Shown: positions 7,820-15,770 of the stretch, one piece after another
Position numbering within the stretch: position 1 is the stretch's first letter
How the letters are laid out: each line of letters starts with the position of its first letter
DNA from: Flavobacterium faecale
GTDB taxonomy: Bacteria; Bacteroidota; Bacteroidia; Flavobacteriales; Flavobacteriaceae
Length of the DNA: 64,000 nt
Direction of reading: 5' to 3'
NCBI RefSeq assembly: GCF_003076455.1
Contig: NZ_CP020918.1
Coordinates: 1,550,001 to 1,614,000, forward strand
Translations under genes and position numbers: made by a program
The notes under the pieces: model-generated
What the model saw: only the letters and a program-made list of their open reading frames with translations
What the model was told of the DNA's origin: nothing
The model's database searches: none

Positions 7820-9094
7820 ATGAGTACTTTAAAATTTGAAACCAACGCATTACACGCAGGACACGATGTGACCAAACACGCAGGAACACGAGCGGTGCCT
7901 ATTTACCAAACGTCTTCGTATGTTTTCAATAATTCTGAACATGCGGCTAATTTATTTGGTTTGGCTGAGGCGGGTTACATTTATACCCGATTAAACAACC
8001 CAACCAATGATATCTTGGAACAACGTTTAGCAGCGCTTGAGGGCGGTATTGGTGCTGTGGTAACGGCATCGGGTACAGCAGCAATTGTTACAGCTTTATT
8101 GACTATGTTGAAAACCGGTGACCACATTGTGGCATCAAGCAGTTTGTATGGCGGAACGTTTAATTTACTGAATTCGACATTACCTCGTTTAGGAATCACA
8201 ACCACGTTTGTTGATCCCTCTGATGCAGCAAACTTTGAGAAAGCAGCGAATGAGAATACCAAAGTGATTTTTGTGGAGAGCTTAGGGAATCCAAAACTAG
8301 ATGTATTGGACTTGAAAGCGATTGCTACTGTAGCCAAAGCTTTGAAAGTACCTTTTATGGTAGACAATACCGTAGCATCTCCGGCTTTGTTGAACCCCAT
8401 TGCACATGGAGCCAATATTGTAATTCATTCTTTGACCAAATATATTTGCGGTAACGGTACGTCTCTTGGAGGGGCTATTATTGATGCGGGTACTTTTGAC
8501 TGGAGCAGCGGACGTTTTCCTGAATTTACAGAACCAAATGCAGGTTACCACGGTTTGGTGTATCATGAAGCACTTGGAGCAGCCGCTTTTATTGCAAAAG
8601 CAAGAATCGAAGGATTACGTGATTATGGTGCAGCATTGAGCCCGTTAAGTGCTTTTCAAATCATTCAAGGTTTAGAGACATTATCGGTACGTGTTCAAAG
8701 ACACAGTGAAAACGGTTTGGCATTGGCCGAATGGTTGGAAGGACAAGACCAAGTAGCTTGGGTAAACTATCCTGGATTAAAATCAAGTAAATATTATGAC
8801 TTGGCAAAAGAGTACTTGCCAAACGGTCAAAATGGTTTGGTTACTTTTGGATTAAAAGGTGGATTTGAAGCGGCTAAAAAAGTTGCCGATGACACAAAAT
8901 TATTTTCGCTATTGGCAAATATTGGAGATACAAAATCATTAATCATACACCCGTCAAGCACAACACACCAACAATTGTCAGAGGAGCAACAACTGGGATC
9001 AGGGGTTTCGAAAGATTTAATTCGCCTTTCGGTTGGATTAGAAAATATCGAAGATTTGAAAGCGGATTTGAAAGCTGTTTTTGATACCTTATGA
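7820..9094 (+). CDS. metY: O-acetylhomoserine aminocarboxypropyltransferase (sulfhydrylase)
   Basis: A 424-residue PLP enzyme of the Cys/Met-metabolism fold that makes homocysteine from O-acetylhomoserine and sulfide. Visible marks are the N-terminal ETNALHAGHD, the SGTAAIVTAL stretch, and the PLP lysine Lys207 in HSLTKYICGNGTSLGG. Length (about 425) and the long insert after the lysine distinguish MetY from the shorter cystathionine-type enzymes such as the one at 14430. Its product feeds the two-part methionine synthase at 25.6-32.4 kb and its sulfide comes from the sulfate-assimilation run at 18-25 kb. Expression appears controlled by the leader and terminator just upstream. Confidence 0.92.
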   Translation: MSTLKFETNALHAGHDVTKHAGTRAVPIYQTSSYVFNNSEHAANLFGLAEAGYIYTRLNNPTNDILEQRLAALEGGIGAVVTASGTAAIVTALLTMLKTGDHIVASSSLYGGTFNLLNSTLPRLGITTTFVDPSDAANFEKAANENTKVIFVESLGNPKLDVLDLKAIATVAKALKVPFMVDNTVASPALLNPIAHGANIVIHSLTKYICGNGTSLGGAIIDAGTFDWSSGRFPEFTEPNAGYHGLVYHEALGAAAFIAKARIEGLRDYGAALSPLSAFQIIQGLETLSVRVQRHSENGLALAEWLEGQDQVAWVNYPGLKSSKYYDLAKEYLPNGQNGLVTFGLKGGFEAAKKVADDTKLFSLLANIGDTKSLIIHPSSTTHQQLSEEQQLGSGVSKDLIRLSVGLENIEDLKADLKAVFDTL

Positions 9095-9331
9095 TAACGC
9101 TTTGGTAAAGTATAAATAACATTCAAATTGGATTTTGATCGTACATTTGAACCGTCAAATCAAGGGAGCGGAATAGAGAAGTTTTAAAAGGAACTTGAAG
9201 AAAAAGCTCTTAACTGATTTGTTTTTTGATAATACTATCAAAATTTTGAATCAAAAATACAATTAACTGTTAATTAGTGTAATTAAGGTTAAATTTCTTG
9301 GAAAATATGGCTGAGAATTGACATTTATTTA

Positions 9332-9339
9332 TATCTTTG
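9332..9339 (+). promoter_or_regulatory. -7 box TATCTTTG for the orphan leader
   Basis: TATCTTTG is a perfect TAnnTTTG match 20 bases before the leader ATG at 9360, so a new transcript probably starts near 9346. A -33 TTG at the usual spacing is not evident. Confidence 0.5.
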
Positions 9340-9359
9340 TGAAACAAAAGAAAAACAAA

Positions 9360-9428
9360 ATGAATTTTATTACTTGTAAAAAATCAGTCTTTCAATCAAA
9401 GGAAATCCGCAGGAGTGCGATTGCATAA
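9360..9428 (+). CDS. Putative orphan leader peptide
   Basis: A 22-codon frame starting MNFITCKKSVFQ and ending RRSAIA, the same length as the metY leader, with a similar Lys-x-Ser-Phe-x-Ser pattern and Ile-Ala end. It is followed after 33 bases by a terminator. CAGGAG (9410-9415) can pair with CTCCTG (9467-9472) at the terminator, the same arrangement as in the metY leader. The only biosynthetic gene downstream on this strand is the SAM-riboswitch-controlled fusion at 10310. Confidence 0.45.
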   Translation: MNFITCKKSVFQSKEIRRSAIA

Positions 9429-9460
9429 TTTATATAGTCAAATAAGATTAAAAATATAGC

Positions 9461-9492
9461 AAAAGCCTCCTGAGAAATCGGGAGGCTTTTTT
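9461..9492 (+). terminator. Terminator of the orphan leader module
   Basis: AAAAGCCTCC and GGAGGCTTTT form a perfect 10-bp stem with a 10-base loop followed by Ts. It is nearly the same sequence as the metY attenuator terminator at 7754. Confidence 0.8.
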
Positions 9493-9561
9493 GTTTAAAA
9501 GTGAAGAAATTAGAAATTCAATCAATAATAAATGGTTACAATTTGTACTTTAAAATATAAG

Positions 9562-9606
9562 ATGTCGACGGTTGCTGTGTTTCATACGCAGAAGCTCGTC
9601 TGTTGA
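9562..9606 (+). CDS. Putative short leader peptide (third module)
   Basis: A 14-codon frame, MSTVAVFHTQKLVC, whose stop codon overlaps the 5' arm of an antiterminator. GATACCAAAA (9605-9614) is perfectly complementary to TTTTGGTATC (9639-9648) within the next terminator. The geometry is that of ribosome-mediated attenuation. The codons do not point clearly to one amino acid. No start-proximal promoter was recognised, so it may lie on the transcript of the previous module. Confidence 0.35.
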   Translation: MSTVAVFHTQKLVC

Positions 9607-9633
9607 TACCAAAAAGAAAAGTTTATAACAATA

Positions 9634-9671
9634 AACCCTTTTGGTATCCAAAACCAAAAGGGTTTTTTTTT
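9634..9671 (+). terminator. Terminator with competing antiterminator
   Basis: AACCCTTTTGGT (9634-9645) and ACCAAAAGGGTT (9653-9664) form a perfect 12-bp stem with a 7-base loop and a T run. The upstream GATACCAAAA at 9605-9614 competes for the same bases. Confidence 0.8.
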
Positions 9672-9754
9672 CGTATTTCAGAAAGATTAAAGAATATCAA
9701 TAATAAAAACAAACAAATAAAAGAGTAAAGTAAAACCAATTAAACGCTAAGATT

Positions 9755-9955
9755 ATGAGCACAAGAAGAATCATCACCGGAGCAATCAATTTATTAAGGG
9801 GCAGGAGAGGCAGCCGTTTAGAAGCTGGAACAACTGTAGAGTTAACAAACACTAGATTTGGAACAACAGCAAATGCCAAGTCAAAAGGCCAAAAAAATGT
9901 GGTCGACACATTATTATTAATGTACTCTAAGGAAAATGAAACACTATTTATATAA
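9755..9955 (+). CDS. Small hypothetical protein, possibly a leader-region ORF
   Basis: A 66-residue frame starting MSTRRIITGAINLLRGRRGS, basic in its first 25 residues and Thr/Asn-rich in the middle. I recognise no family. It lies between two regulatory modules (the third leader/terminator at 9562-9671 and the SAM riboswitch at 10131), so it may be an attenuation-controlled small gene, a long leader ORF or a gene remnant. There is no membrane segment or signal peptide. Confidence 0.4.
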   Translation: MSTRRIITGAINLLRGRRGSRLEAGTTVELTNTRFGTTANAKSKGQKNVVDTLLLMYSKENETLFI

Positions 9956-10130
9956 AAAGTATTTTAGAAATTTAGATTGAAACGCAAGTAGTCTCTGAGG
10001 TTAATAGTTCAGTTCTTACTTGCGTTTTTGCTTGTTGTCGATTTTGTATAAAAATCAAAGTCGGTAAAATTTGTTTGTTAAAAAAAATAGTGGTTTCTTT
10101 GTCTTTTAAATGTTCATAAACGTATTGAAA

Positions 10131-10237
10131 TGTTATAAAGAAAGGACGAGGGATTAGACCCGATGACGCCTTAGCAACCCTTCGATTCATCGAAGAAGGT
10201 GCTGCATTCTACCACAAACTTATGTGGACAGATAACA
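10131..10237 (+). promoter_or_regulatory. SAM-I (S-box) riboswitch
   Basis: Conserved SAM-I aptamer elements appear in order: the AAGAAAG joining strand, GAGGGATTAGACCCGATGAC, GCCTTAGCAACC, a P3 hairpin (TTCGATTCATCGAA) and AAGGTGC. A P4 hairpin (CCACAAACTTATGTGG) follows. P1 is TGTTAT (10131-10136) with ATAACA (10232-10237). It lies 72 bases before the MetX-aspartokinase-homoserine dehydrogenase gene, so homoserine and O-acetylhomoserine supply should fall when SAM is plentiful. No clear terminator follows. AAAGAAAG (10137-10144) could instead pair with CTTTCTTT (10265-10272), which would disrupt the aptamer. Confidence 0.93.
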
Positions 10238-10309
10238 AAGCAAACACTGCCCGTTTATGCTACTCTTTCTTTTTCTTATACCATTTCCATATATCATCAA
10301 TAACACGAT

Positions 10310-13300
10310 TTGAAGTTGGAAAATAAACCATTAAATCTTATTATATCAAATTTTGTTACCGAAAACGGTGCAAAATACCCTTCGCTTGATCTGTCGTATC
10401 AAGTCTTTGGTGCGCCTTTGCATACCGCTCCTATTATCCTAATCAATCACGCATTGACGGGTAACTCACAAGTAATTGGAGAAACAGGTTGGTGGAATGA
10501 TTTGGTTGGAATCGAAAAAACTATTGATGTTCGCAAATATACCATCGTAGCATTTGATGTTCCAGGGAATGGTTTTAATTCACCAATTATCGAAGAGTAT
10601 CATGATTTTATTGCCAGAGATATTGCTCGCATCTTTGTAGAAGGTCTTCGATACTTAAAAATTGACCATTTGTTTGCCTTGATCGGAGGATCTGTTGGTG
10701 GCGGAATTGCTTGGGAGATTTTGGCATTAGAACCAAAACTAGCTGATAATTTTATCCCCATTGCAACCGACTGGAAATCGACCGACTGGTTAATTGCCAA
10801 TTGCTTTTTGCAAGAGCAAATCTTGAATAATTCAAAAAAACCTATTGAGGACGCTCGTATACACGCCATGTTGTGCTACCGTACACCAGAGTCGTTCAAA
10901 GAAAAATTCAATAGACATACCACCGAAAAGTTAGAAACCTTTCAGGTAGAAAGTTGGTTAAACTACCACGGTGAGAAATTAGGGAAACGTTTTCAGCTTT
11001 CGGCCTACAAAATGATGAACCAACTCTTAAAAACCATTGATATTACGCGCAATTGTGAATCGCTTGAGTCGGTGATCTCAAAGGTAGATGCCAATATATA
11101 CATCGTAGGAATCAATTCGGATTTGTTTTTTACAGCAAAGGAGAATAAAGAGACCTACATGGAAATTAAAAAATTTAAAAATAATGTATTCTATAGCGAA
11201 ATTGATTCCCAGCACGGGCATGACGCTTTTTTGATGGAATACGAACAATTAGACAATTTGTTAGAAGTTGTTTTCAAAAATAAAAAACAGATGAAAATAG
11301 TAAAATTTGGCGGTAAATCGTTGGCAAACGGCGAAGGGATCAATAATGTATTGGATATTGTTGTTAATAAAATTCAAAACGAAGAAAAAATAGCCATCGT
11401 CGTTTCTGCAAGAGGGAACGCTACTGATGAGCTTGATGATATATTGACCATTGCTGCCAAAAACGGAAATTATAAACCGTTACTAGACAGTTTCAAAGCC
11501 TATCAAATAGATGGTTATGAAGGTGTTGATTTTACGGCAGAATTTGAAAAACTAGACAAATTGTTTGAAGGTGTGAGCCTTATTGGTGATTTCAGTGCCA
11601 AAATTCAAGATCAAATTTTAGCACAGGGTGAATTGCTTTCGGCTAAGTTGTTGGTGTTTTTATTGAATCAAAAAGGGATTCCGGCTGTACTAGCAGATAC
11701 GAGAAACTTGATCGTAACCGATTCTAATTTTGGTGATGCTCAACCTTTGGACGCTGTTTCGAAGAAAAATGTGATTCAGATCTTTAAAGAAAACAAAGAT
11801 TCGGTATTAGTAATTACTGGTTTTATTGCATCGAATGCAAAAAATGATACCACTACTTTAGGCCGAAATGGAAGTAACTACACAGCTTCATTAATAGCCA
11901 ATTACATTAATGCCGAAGAGTTACAAAACTATACACATGTGGACGGAATTTATACTGCCAACCCCGAAATGGTTTTGGATGCTAAAAAAATAGAGCATTT
12001 GTCGTATAATGAAGCGAATGAAATGGCTAATTTTGGTGCCAATATTTTGCACGCCAAAACGATTATTCCACTATTAGAAAAAAATATTCCGCTGCGTATT
12101 TTGAATACCTTCAACGATGAAAATCAAGGAACATTAATCACAGCCAATTCAGCAAAAGAAGGAATTAAAACCCTTTCGGTACTTGAGGATGTGGCTTTGG
12201 TTAACTTGGAAGGACGCGGATTACTTGGAAAAACGGGTGTTGATGCCCGTATTTTTAGAGTAATGGGAGACAATGATATCAGTGTGAGCATCATTTCACA
12301 AGGATCATCTGAGCGGGGAATTGGTTTGGTTGTAAATTCAAACGAAGCTACCAAAGCCATGATCGAATTGGAAAAAGAATTCGAAAATGATTTCTATTCG
12401 AAAGATGTGAATAAGATTTCGGTAACTGACAATGTCTCGGTGATTTCGATCATTGGGCAAGATTTGAGCACCTTCCACAAGCCATACACTGCTTTGATTC
12501 GTAATAATATTGTGCCTATCCTGTTCAATAATACCGTAACGGGTAAAAACGTGAGTTTGGTAGTTCAAAAAACAGAACTTAAAAAAGCGTTGAACGTAAT
12601 TCATGGTGAAATTTTTGGTGTAGCAAAAAAAATCAATATTGCCATTTTTGGTCATGGATTAGTGGGGGGTACCTTGATCAATCAGATATTGGAATCAGCG
12701 GATGCTATTGAAAAAAGAAAAGGTGTTAAATTGAATATTTTTGCCATAGCCAATTCAAAAAGTGTATTGCTGAACAATAACGGTATTTCGCCAAATTGGA
12801 AAAGCGAAATTCAGAGTAACGGCGCAATATATGCTATTGAAGATATTATCGCTTACGCTAAAGAGAATCATTTGGCCAATTTAATTGCTGTTGACAATAC
12901 AGCGAGTGGGTCATTTGTTGAAAATTATATTACGCTAGCCGAAAACGGATTTGATTTAATCTCTTCCAACAAAGTAGCCAATACGTTGGGGTATGATTTT
13001 TATAAAGAGCTACGTGCAACTTTAGAAAAAAATCAAAAAAGTTATTTGTATGAAACCAATGTTGGTGCAGGTTTACCATTAATAGATACTATAAAATTAT
13101 TGCACCTTTCGGGTGAAAATATCACCAAAATCAAAGGAGTATTCTCTGGAACATTAAGTTATTTATTCAATCATTTCTCTGCCAAAGACGTGCCTTTTAG
13201 CGAAATATTAAAAGAAGCAATTGACAACGGATTCACCGAACCTGATCCAAGAGAAGATTTATGTGGAAATGATGTTGGTAGAAAATTATTGATTTTGGCG

Positions 13301-13702
13301 AGAGAATTGGACTTGCAAAATGAGTTTAGCGAAGTGCAAATTCAGAATCTAATTCCGGAGCATTTACGTGAAGGATCTGCTGCTGATTTCTTGACGAAAC
13401 TAAAAGAATTCGATCCAATTTATGATAAAATAAAGTCAGAACAGCAACCAAATCACGTACTGCGTTACATAGGCGAACTGTCTGGTGACTTGCAGTACGA
13501 CAAAGGAAATCTAGAAGTAAAATTAGTATCAGTACCTATGGACACTGCATTAGGTGGATTAAAAGGTTCTGATTCTTTCTTCGAAATTTACACAGAATCG
13601 TACGGAGACCGACCAATTGTAATCCAAGGAGCAGGAGCAGGATCGGCAGTGACAGCGAGAGGTGTTTTTGGAGATATTTTGAGGGTTTCGGATAAGGGGT
13701 AA
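10310..13702 (+). CDS. Fused MetX-like acetyltransferase, aspartokinase and homoserine dehydrogenase
   Basis: One 1130-residue frame carries three enzymes. Residues 1 to about 325 are a MetX-type alpha/beta hydrolase (homoserine O-acetyltransferase) with nucleophile Ser128 in GGSVGGG, Asp271 in GINSDLFF and His304 in GHDAF. From Met328 an aspartokinase begins (KIVKFGGKSLANGEG) with ACT-like regulatory repeats. From about residue 773 a homoserine dehydrogenase follows (NADP-binding IAIFGHGLVGG, then SGTLSYLFN). The protein therefore covers the first and later steps from aspartate to O-acetylhomoserine. Only aspartate-semialdehyde dehydrogenase is missing. No ATG fits the N-terminus: an in-frame TAA at 10301-10303 leaves TTG at 10310 or 10316 as start. 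A SAM-I riboswitch lies upstream. The MetX assignment rests on motifs. Succinyl transfer is possible but less likely next to a MetY. Confidence 0.9.
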   Translation: MKLENKPLNLIISNFVTENGAKYPSLDLSYQVFGAPLHTAPIILINHALTGNSQVIGETGWWNDLVGIEKTIDVRKYTIVAFDVPGNGFNSPIIEEYHDFIARDIARIFVEGLRYLKIDHLFALIGGSVGGGIAWEILALEPKLADNFIPIATDWKSTDWLIANCFLQEQILNNSKKPIEDARIHAMLCYRTPESFKEKFNRHTTEKLETFQVESWLNYHGEKLGKRFQLSAYKMMNQLLKTIDITRNCESLESVISKVDANIYIVGINSDLFFTAKENKETYMEIKKFKNNVFYSEIDSQHGHDAFLMEYEQLDNLLEVVFKNKKQMKIVKFGGKSLANGEGINNVLDIVVNKIQNEEKIAIVVSARGNATDELDDILTIAAKNGNYKPLLDSFKAYQIDGYEGVDFTAEFEKLDKLFEGVSLIGDFSAKIQDQILAQGELLSAKLLVFLLNQKGIPAVLADTRNLIVTDSNFGDAQPLDAVSKKNVIQIFKENKDSVLVITGFIASNAKNDTTTLGRNGSNYTASLIANYINAEELQNYTHVDGIYTANPEMVLDAKKIEHLSYNEANEMANFGANILHAKTIIPLLEKNIPLRILNTFNDENQGTLITANSAKEGIKTLSVLEDVALVNLEGRGLLGKTGVDARIFRVMGDNDISVSIISQGSSERGIGLVVNSNEATKAMIELEKEFENDFYSKDVNKISVTDNVSVISIIGQDLSTFHKPYTALIRNNIVPILFNNTVTGKNVSLVVQKTELKKALNVIHGEIFGVAKKINIAIFGHGLVGGTLINQILESADAIEKRKGVKLNIFAIANSKSVLLNNNGISPNWKSEIQSNGAIYAIEDIIAYAKENHLANLIAVDNTASGSFVENYITLAENGFDLISSNKVANTLGYDFYKELRATLEKNQKSYLYETNVGAGLPLIDTIKLLHLSGENITKIKGVFSGTLSYLFNHFSAKDVPFSEILKEAIDNGFTEPDPREDLCGNDVGRKLLILARELDLQNEFSEVQIQNLIPEHLREGSAADFLTKLKEFDPIYDKIKSEQQPNHVLRYIGELSGDLQYDKGNLEVKLVSVPMDTALGGLKGSDSFFEIYTESYGDRPIVIQGAGAGSAVTARGVFGDILRVSDKG

Positions 13703-13704
13703 AA

Positions 13705-13727
13705 TCCCCCTAACCCCCGAAGGGGGA
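13705..13727. repeat. G/C-rich hairpin repeat, L orientation, at thrA-fusion stop
   Basis: Contains CCCCCTAACCCCCGAAGGGG, two bases after the TAA of the fusion gene. The core CCCCCGAAGGGGG folds back on itself. Identical to the copy at 21175 and the exact reverse complement of the copies at 25673 and 32552. Confidence 0.9.
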
Positions 13728-13830
13728 ATATAAGATTTTAGATCAACGATTTATGATTTCTAAATAAAGAGGGTCTAAAATGAATATAAAAACTATATAC
13801 TAATTAAATAGGGACTTACCTCCAGTCTTG

Positions 13831-13867
13831 GCTCCCTTCTCGCCGCGGCGAGAGGGTTGGGGAGGGG
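13831..13867. repeat. Diverged G/C-rich repeat before osmC-like gene
   Basis: GCTCCCTTCTCGCCGCGGCG followed by AGAGGGTTGGGGAGGGG has the same layout as the R-type copies (C-rich arm, hairpin, TTGGGG tail) and ends five bases before the next ATG. Together with 13705-13727 it brackets the spacer in inverted orientation. Confidence 0.6.
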
Positions 13868-13872
13868 ATAAT

Positions 13873-14304
13873 ATGAAAATTACATTAAACAGAGTTAACG
13901 AAAACTTCCACTTCGAATTAAAAAATGATCGTGGACATATAGTAAATGTAGATGCAAGACCTGATTTTGGAGGTAATGATATGGGACCAAGTCCAATGGA
14001 ATTGCTCTTGATGGGTGTTGCAGGTTGTAGCGCCATAGATATGATTTCGATCTTGAAAAAGCAACGTCAAGAAATCACTTCTTTCAAAGCTGAGGTTGAA
14101 GGTGAGCGCGTGCAAATGGGCGAAGCAAAACCTTTTAAAGATATTCATGTGATTTTTTCATTAGAAGGAAACATCAAAGAAGATAAAGCTGCCAAAGCTG
14201 CACAGTTGTCTTTCGAAAAATACTGTTCAGTTTCAAAAACATTGGAGCCAACAGCAACAATTCATTACAAAGTGATTTTGAATGGTGCTGCTCTTGAAAA
14301 ATAA
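13873..14304 (+). CDS. OsmC-family protein
   Basis: A 143-residue OsmC/YhfA-type protein, started at the ATG at 13873 (MKITLNRV). The longer upstream frame reads through a G/C-rich repeat and is not credible. Two cysteines, in GVAGCSAIDM and EKYCSVSKTL, are placed like the peroxidatic pair of OsmC/Ohr thiol peroxidases. Such proteins reduce organic or acyl hydroperoxides with thiols. Its place in a cysteine/methionine cluster would fit a thiol-related role, which is inference. No signal peptide. Confidence 0.85.
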   Translation: MKITLNRVNENFHFELKNDRGHIVNVDARPDFGGNDMGPSPMELLLMGVAGCSAIDMISILKKQRQEITSFKAEVEGERVQMGEAKPFKDIHVIFSLEGNIKEDKAAKAAQLSFEKYCSVSKTLEPTATIHYKVILNGAALEK

Positions 14305-14389
14305 TATTTTCGAAGAAAACAATTATGATTATATATGGAATTTATTCTGAGGTAATCAGCAAAATACATTCTTAATTAGCTATTAGTAT

Positions 14390-14424
14390 TTAGCCAAAAG
14401 CTAAAAGCTAACAGCCAAAAGCTT
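14390..14424. repeat. AGCTAAAAGCTAACAGCC-type simple intergenic repeat
   Basis: Tandem-like AGCCAAAAGCTAAAAGCTAA units just before metZ. Related strings lie at 23420-23453 and 24135-24175 in other spacers of this region. Confidence 0.5.
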
Positions 14425-14429
14425 ATAAA

Positions 14430-15602
14430 ATGAACGAACAAGAATTTGGTTTTGAAACTCAAGCCATACGTACCCAATTAGAAAGAACACAATACTTAGA
14501 GCATTCGGTGCCTTTGTATTTAACGTCAAGTTTTGTGTTTGAAGATGCCGAAGACATGCGTGCCTCTTTTGCAGACGAAAAAGATAGAAATATTTACAGC
14601 CGTTATAGCAATCCCAACAACAATGAGTTTGTAGAAAAGATTTGCAAAATGGAAGGAGCAGAGTCTGGTTTTGCTTTTGCATCTGGAATGGCAGCAGTGT
14701 ATTCAACCCTAGCGGCTTTGCTTAACTCGGGTGATCACGTAGTTTCTGCAGGTAGTGTTTTTGGAGCTACACACTCCTTGTTTGTAAATTATTTTCCGAA
14801 ATGGGGTATTGAAACAACCTATTTTGATATTGATAAACCAGAGACGATAGAAAGTTGTATTAAACCCAATACTAAAATACTTTTTGCCGAATCACCAACA
14901 AATCCTGCGGTTGATATTATTGATCTTGATGTGCTTGGTGCAATTGCCAAAAAGCACAATTTGATTTTAATTATTGACAACTGTTTTGCTACGCCATATT
15001 TGCAACAGCCTATTAAGTGGGGTGCACATTTAGTAGTACACTCGGCGACAAAATTAATAGACGGTCAAGGTAGAGTCTTAGGTGGTATAACTGTAGGGAA
15101 TGCAGATTTAATCAAAAAAATATATTTATTTTCAAGATTAACAGGCCCTTCATTGTCACCCTTTAACGCTTGGGTATTGTCAAAAAGTTTAGAAACATTA
15201 GCAATACGCTTGGATCGACATTGTGAAAATGCTATGAAAGTTGCTGAGTTTTTAGAGAAAAATCCAAATGTGAATACTGTCAAATATCCGTTTTTGAAAT
15301 CGCATCCGCAATACGCGATTGCTCAAAAACAAATGAAAGCAGGAGGAAACATTGTAGCATTCGAAATCAAAGGAGGACTAGAAGCAGGTAGAGCTTTCTT
15401 GGATAAGATAAAATTATGTTCGCTTTCCCCAAATTTAGGAGACACAAGAACTATTGTGACACATCCCGCGTCTACAACTCATAGTAAATTATCGGTCGAA
15501 GAAAGATTGAAAGTAAGTATTACCGATGGTTTGGTACGTGTTTCTGTAGGTTTAGAAACGGTAGAAGATGTGATTGCTGATTTGGAGCAAGCATTGTCAT
15601 AA
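14430..15602 (+). CDS. metZ: Trans-sulfuration family PLP enzyme, likely O-succinylhomoserine sulfhydrylase
   Basis: A 390-residue PLP enzyme of the Cys/Met-metabolism family. Marks are FETQAIRTQ at the N-terminus, YSRYSNPNNNEF, SGMAAVYSTL and PLP lysine Lys208 in VHSATKLIDGQGRVLGG. Length and motifs fit MetZ-type sulfhydrylases or the closely related cystathionine enzymes, and sequence alone cannot fix the substrate. With the 424-residue MetY at 7820 the cell would have two direct-sulfhydrylation paralogs. It precedes an Rrf2 regulator and the sulfate-assimilation genes and ends in a strong terminator. Confidence 0.85.
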   Translation: MNEQEFGFETQAIRTQLERTQYLEHSVPLYLTSSFVFEDAEDMRASFADEKDRNIYSRYSNPNNNEFVEKICKMEGAESGFAFASGMAAVYSTLAALLNSGDHVVSAGSVFGATHSLFVNYFPKWGIETTYFDIDKPETIESCIKPNTKILFAESPTNPAVDIIDLDVLGAIAKKHNLILIIDNCFATPYLQQPIKWGAHLVVHSATKLIDGQGRVLGGITVGNADLIKKIYLFSRLTGPSLSPFNAWVLSKSLETLAIRLDRHCENAMKVAEFLEKNPNVNTVKYPFLKSHPQYAIAQKQMKAGGNIVAFEIKGGLEAGRAFLDKIKLCSLSPNLGDTRTIVTHPASTTHSKLSVEERLKVSITDGLVRVSVGLETVEDVIADLEQALS

Positions 15603-15621
15603 ATATTTAAGATTGTAGATT

Positions 15622-15667
15622 AACGATTTTTGATTGCAGATTTCTGTTTATCAAAAATCGTTTTTTT
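15622..15667 (+). terminator. Terminator after metZ
   Basis: AACGATTTTTGAT (15622-15634) is perfectly complementary to ATCAAAAATCGTT (15650-15662), with a 15-base loop and a following T run. Confidence 0.75.
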
Positions 15668-15689
15668 ATGTTTATAAGTTCAAATAACA

Positions 15690-15697
15690 TATTTTTG
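15690..15697 (+). promoter_or_regulatory. -7 box TATTTTTG for the Rrf2 gene
   Basis: TATTTTTG matches TAnnTTTG and lies 73 bases before the Rrf2 ATG, just after the metZ terminator. No good -33 TTG was seen. Confidence 0.35.
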
Positions 15698-15770
15698 TTA
15701 TGAGTAGGAACTTGGATTGTCTGTATTTATTAAATCCTAACTCGTAAATCAAAAAAATCCTTAATAAAAA

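Noticed and set aside
7981..8415. 144-codon minus-strand frame opposite metY
   Set aside because: Shadow of the strongly conserved metY coding sequence. No independent start signals or motifs.
12338..12655. 105-codon minus-strand frame inside the fusion gene
   Set aside because: Shadow frame opposite the aspartokinase/homoserine dehydrogenase coding sequence.
15700..15750. Short Cys-containing frame before the Rrf2 gene as a leader peptide
   Set aside because: Its ATG lies upstream of or at the expected transcription start and no terminator follows.
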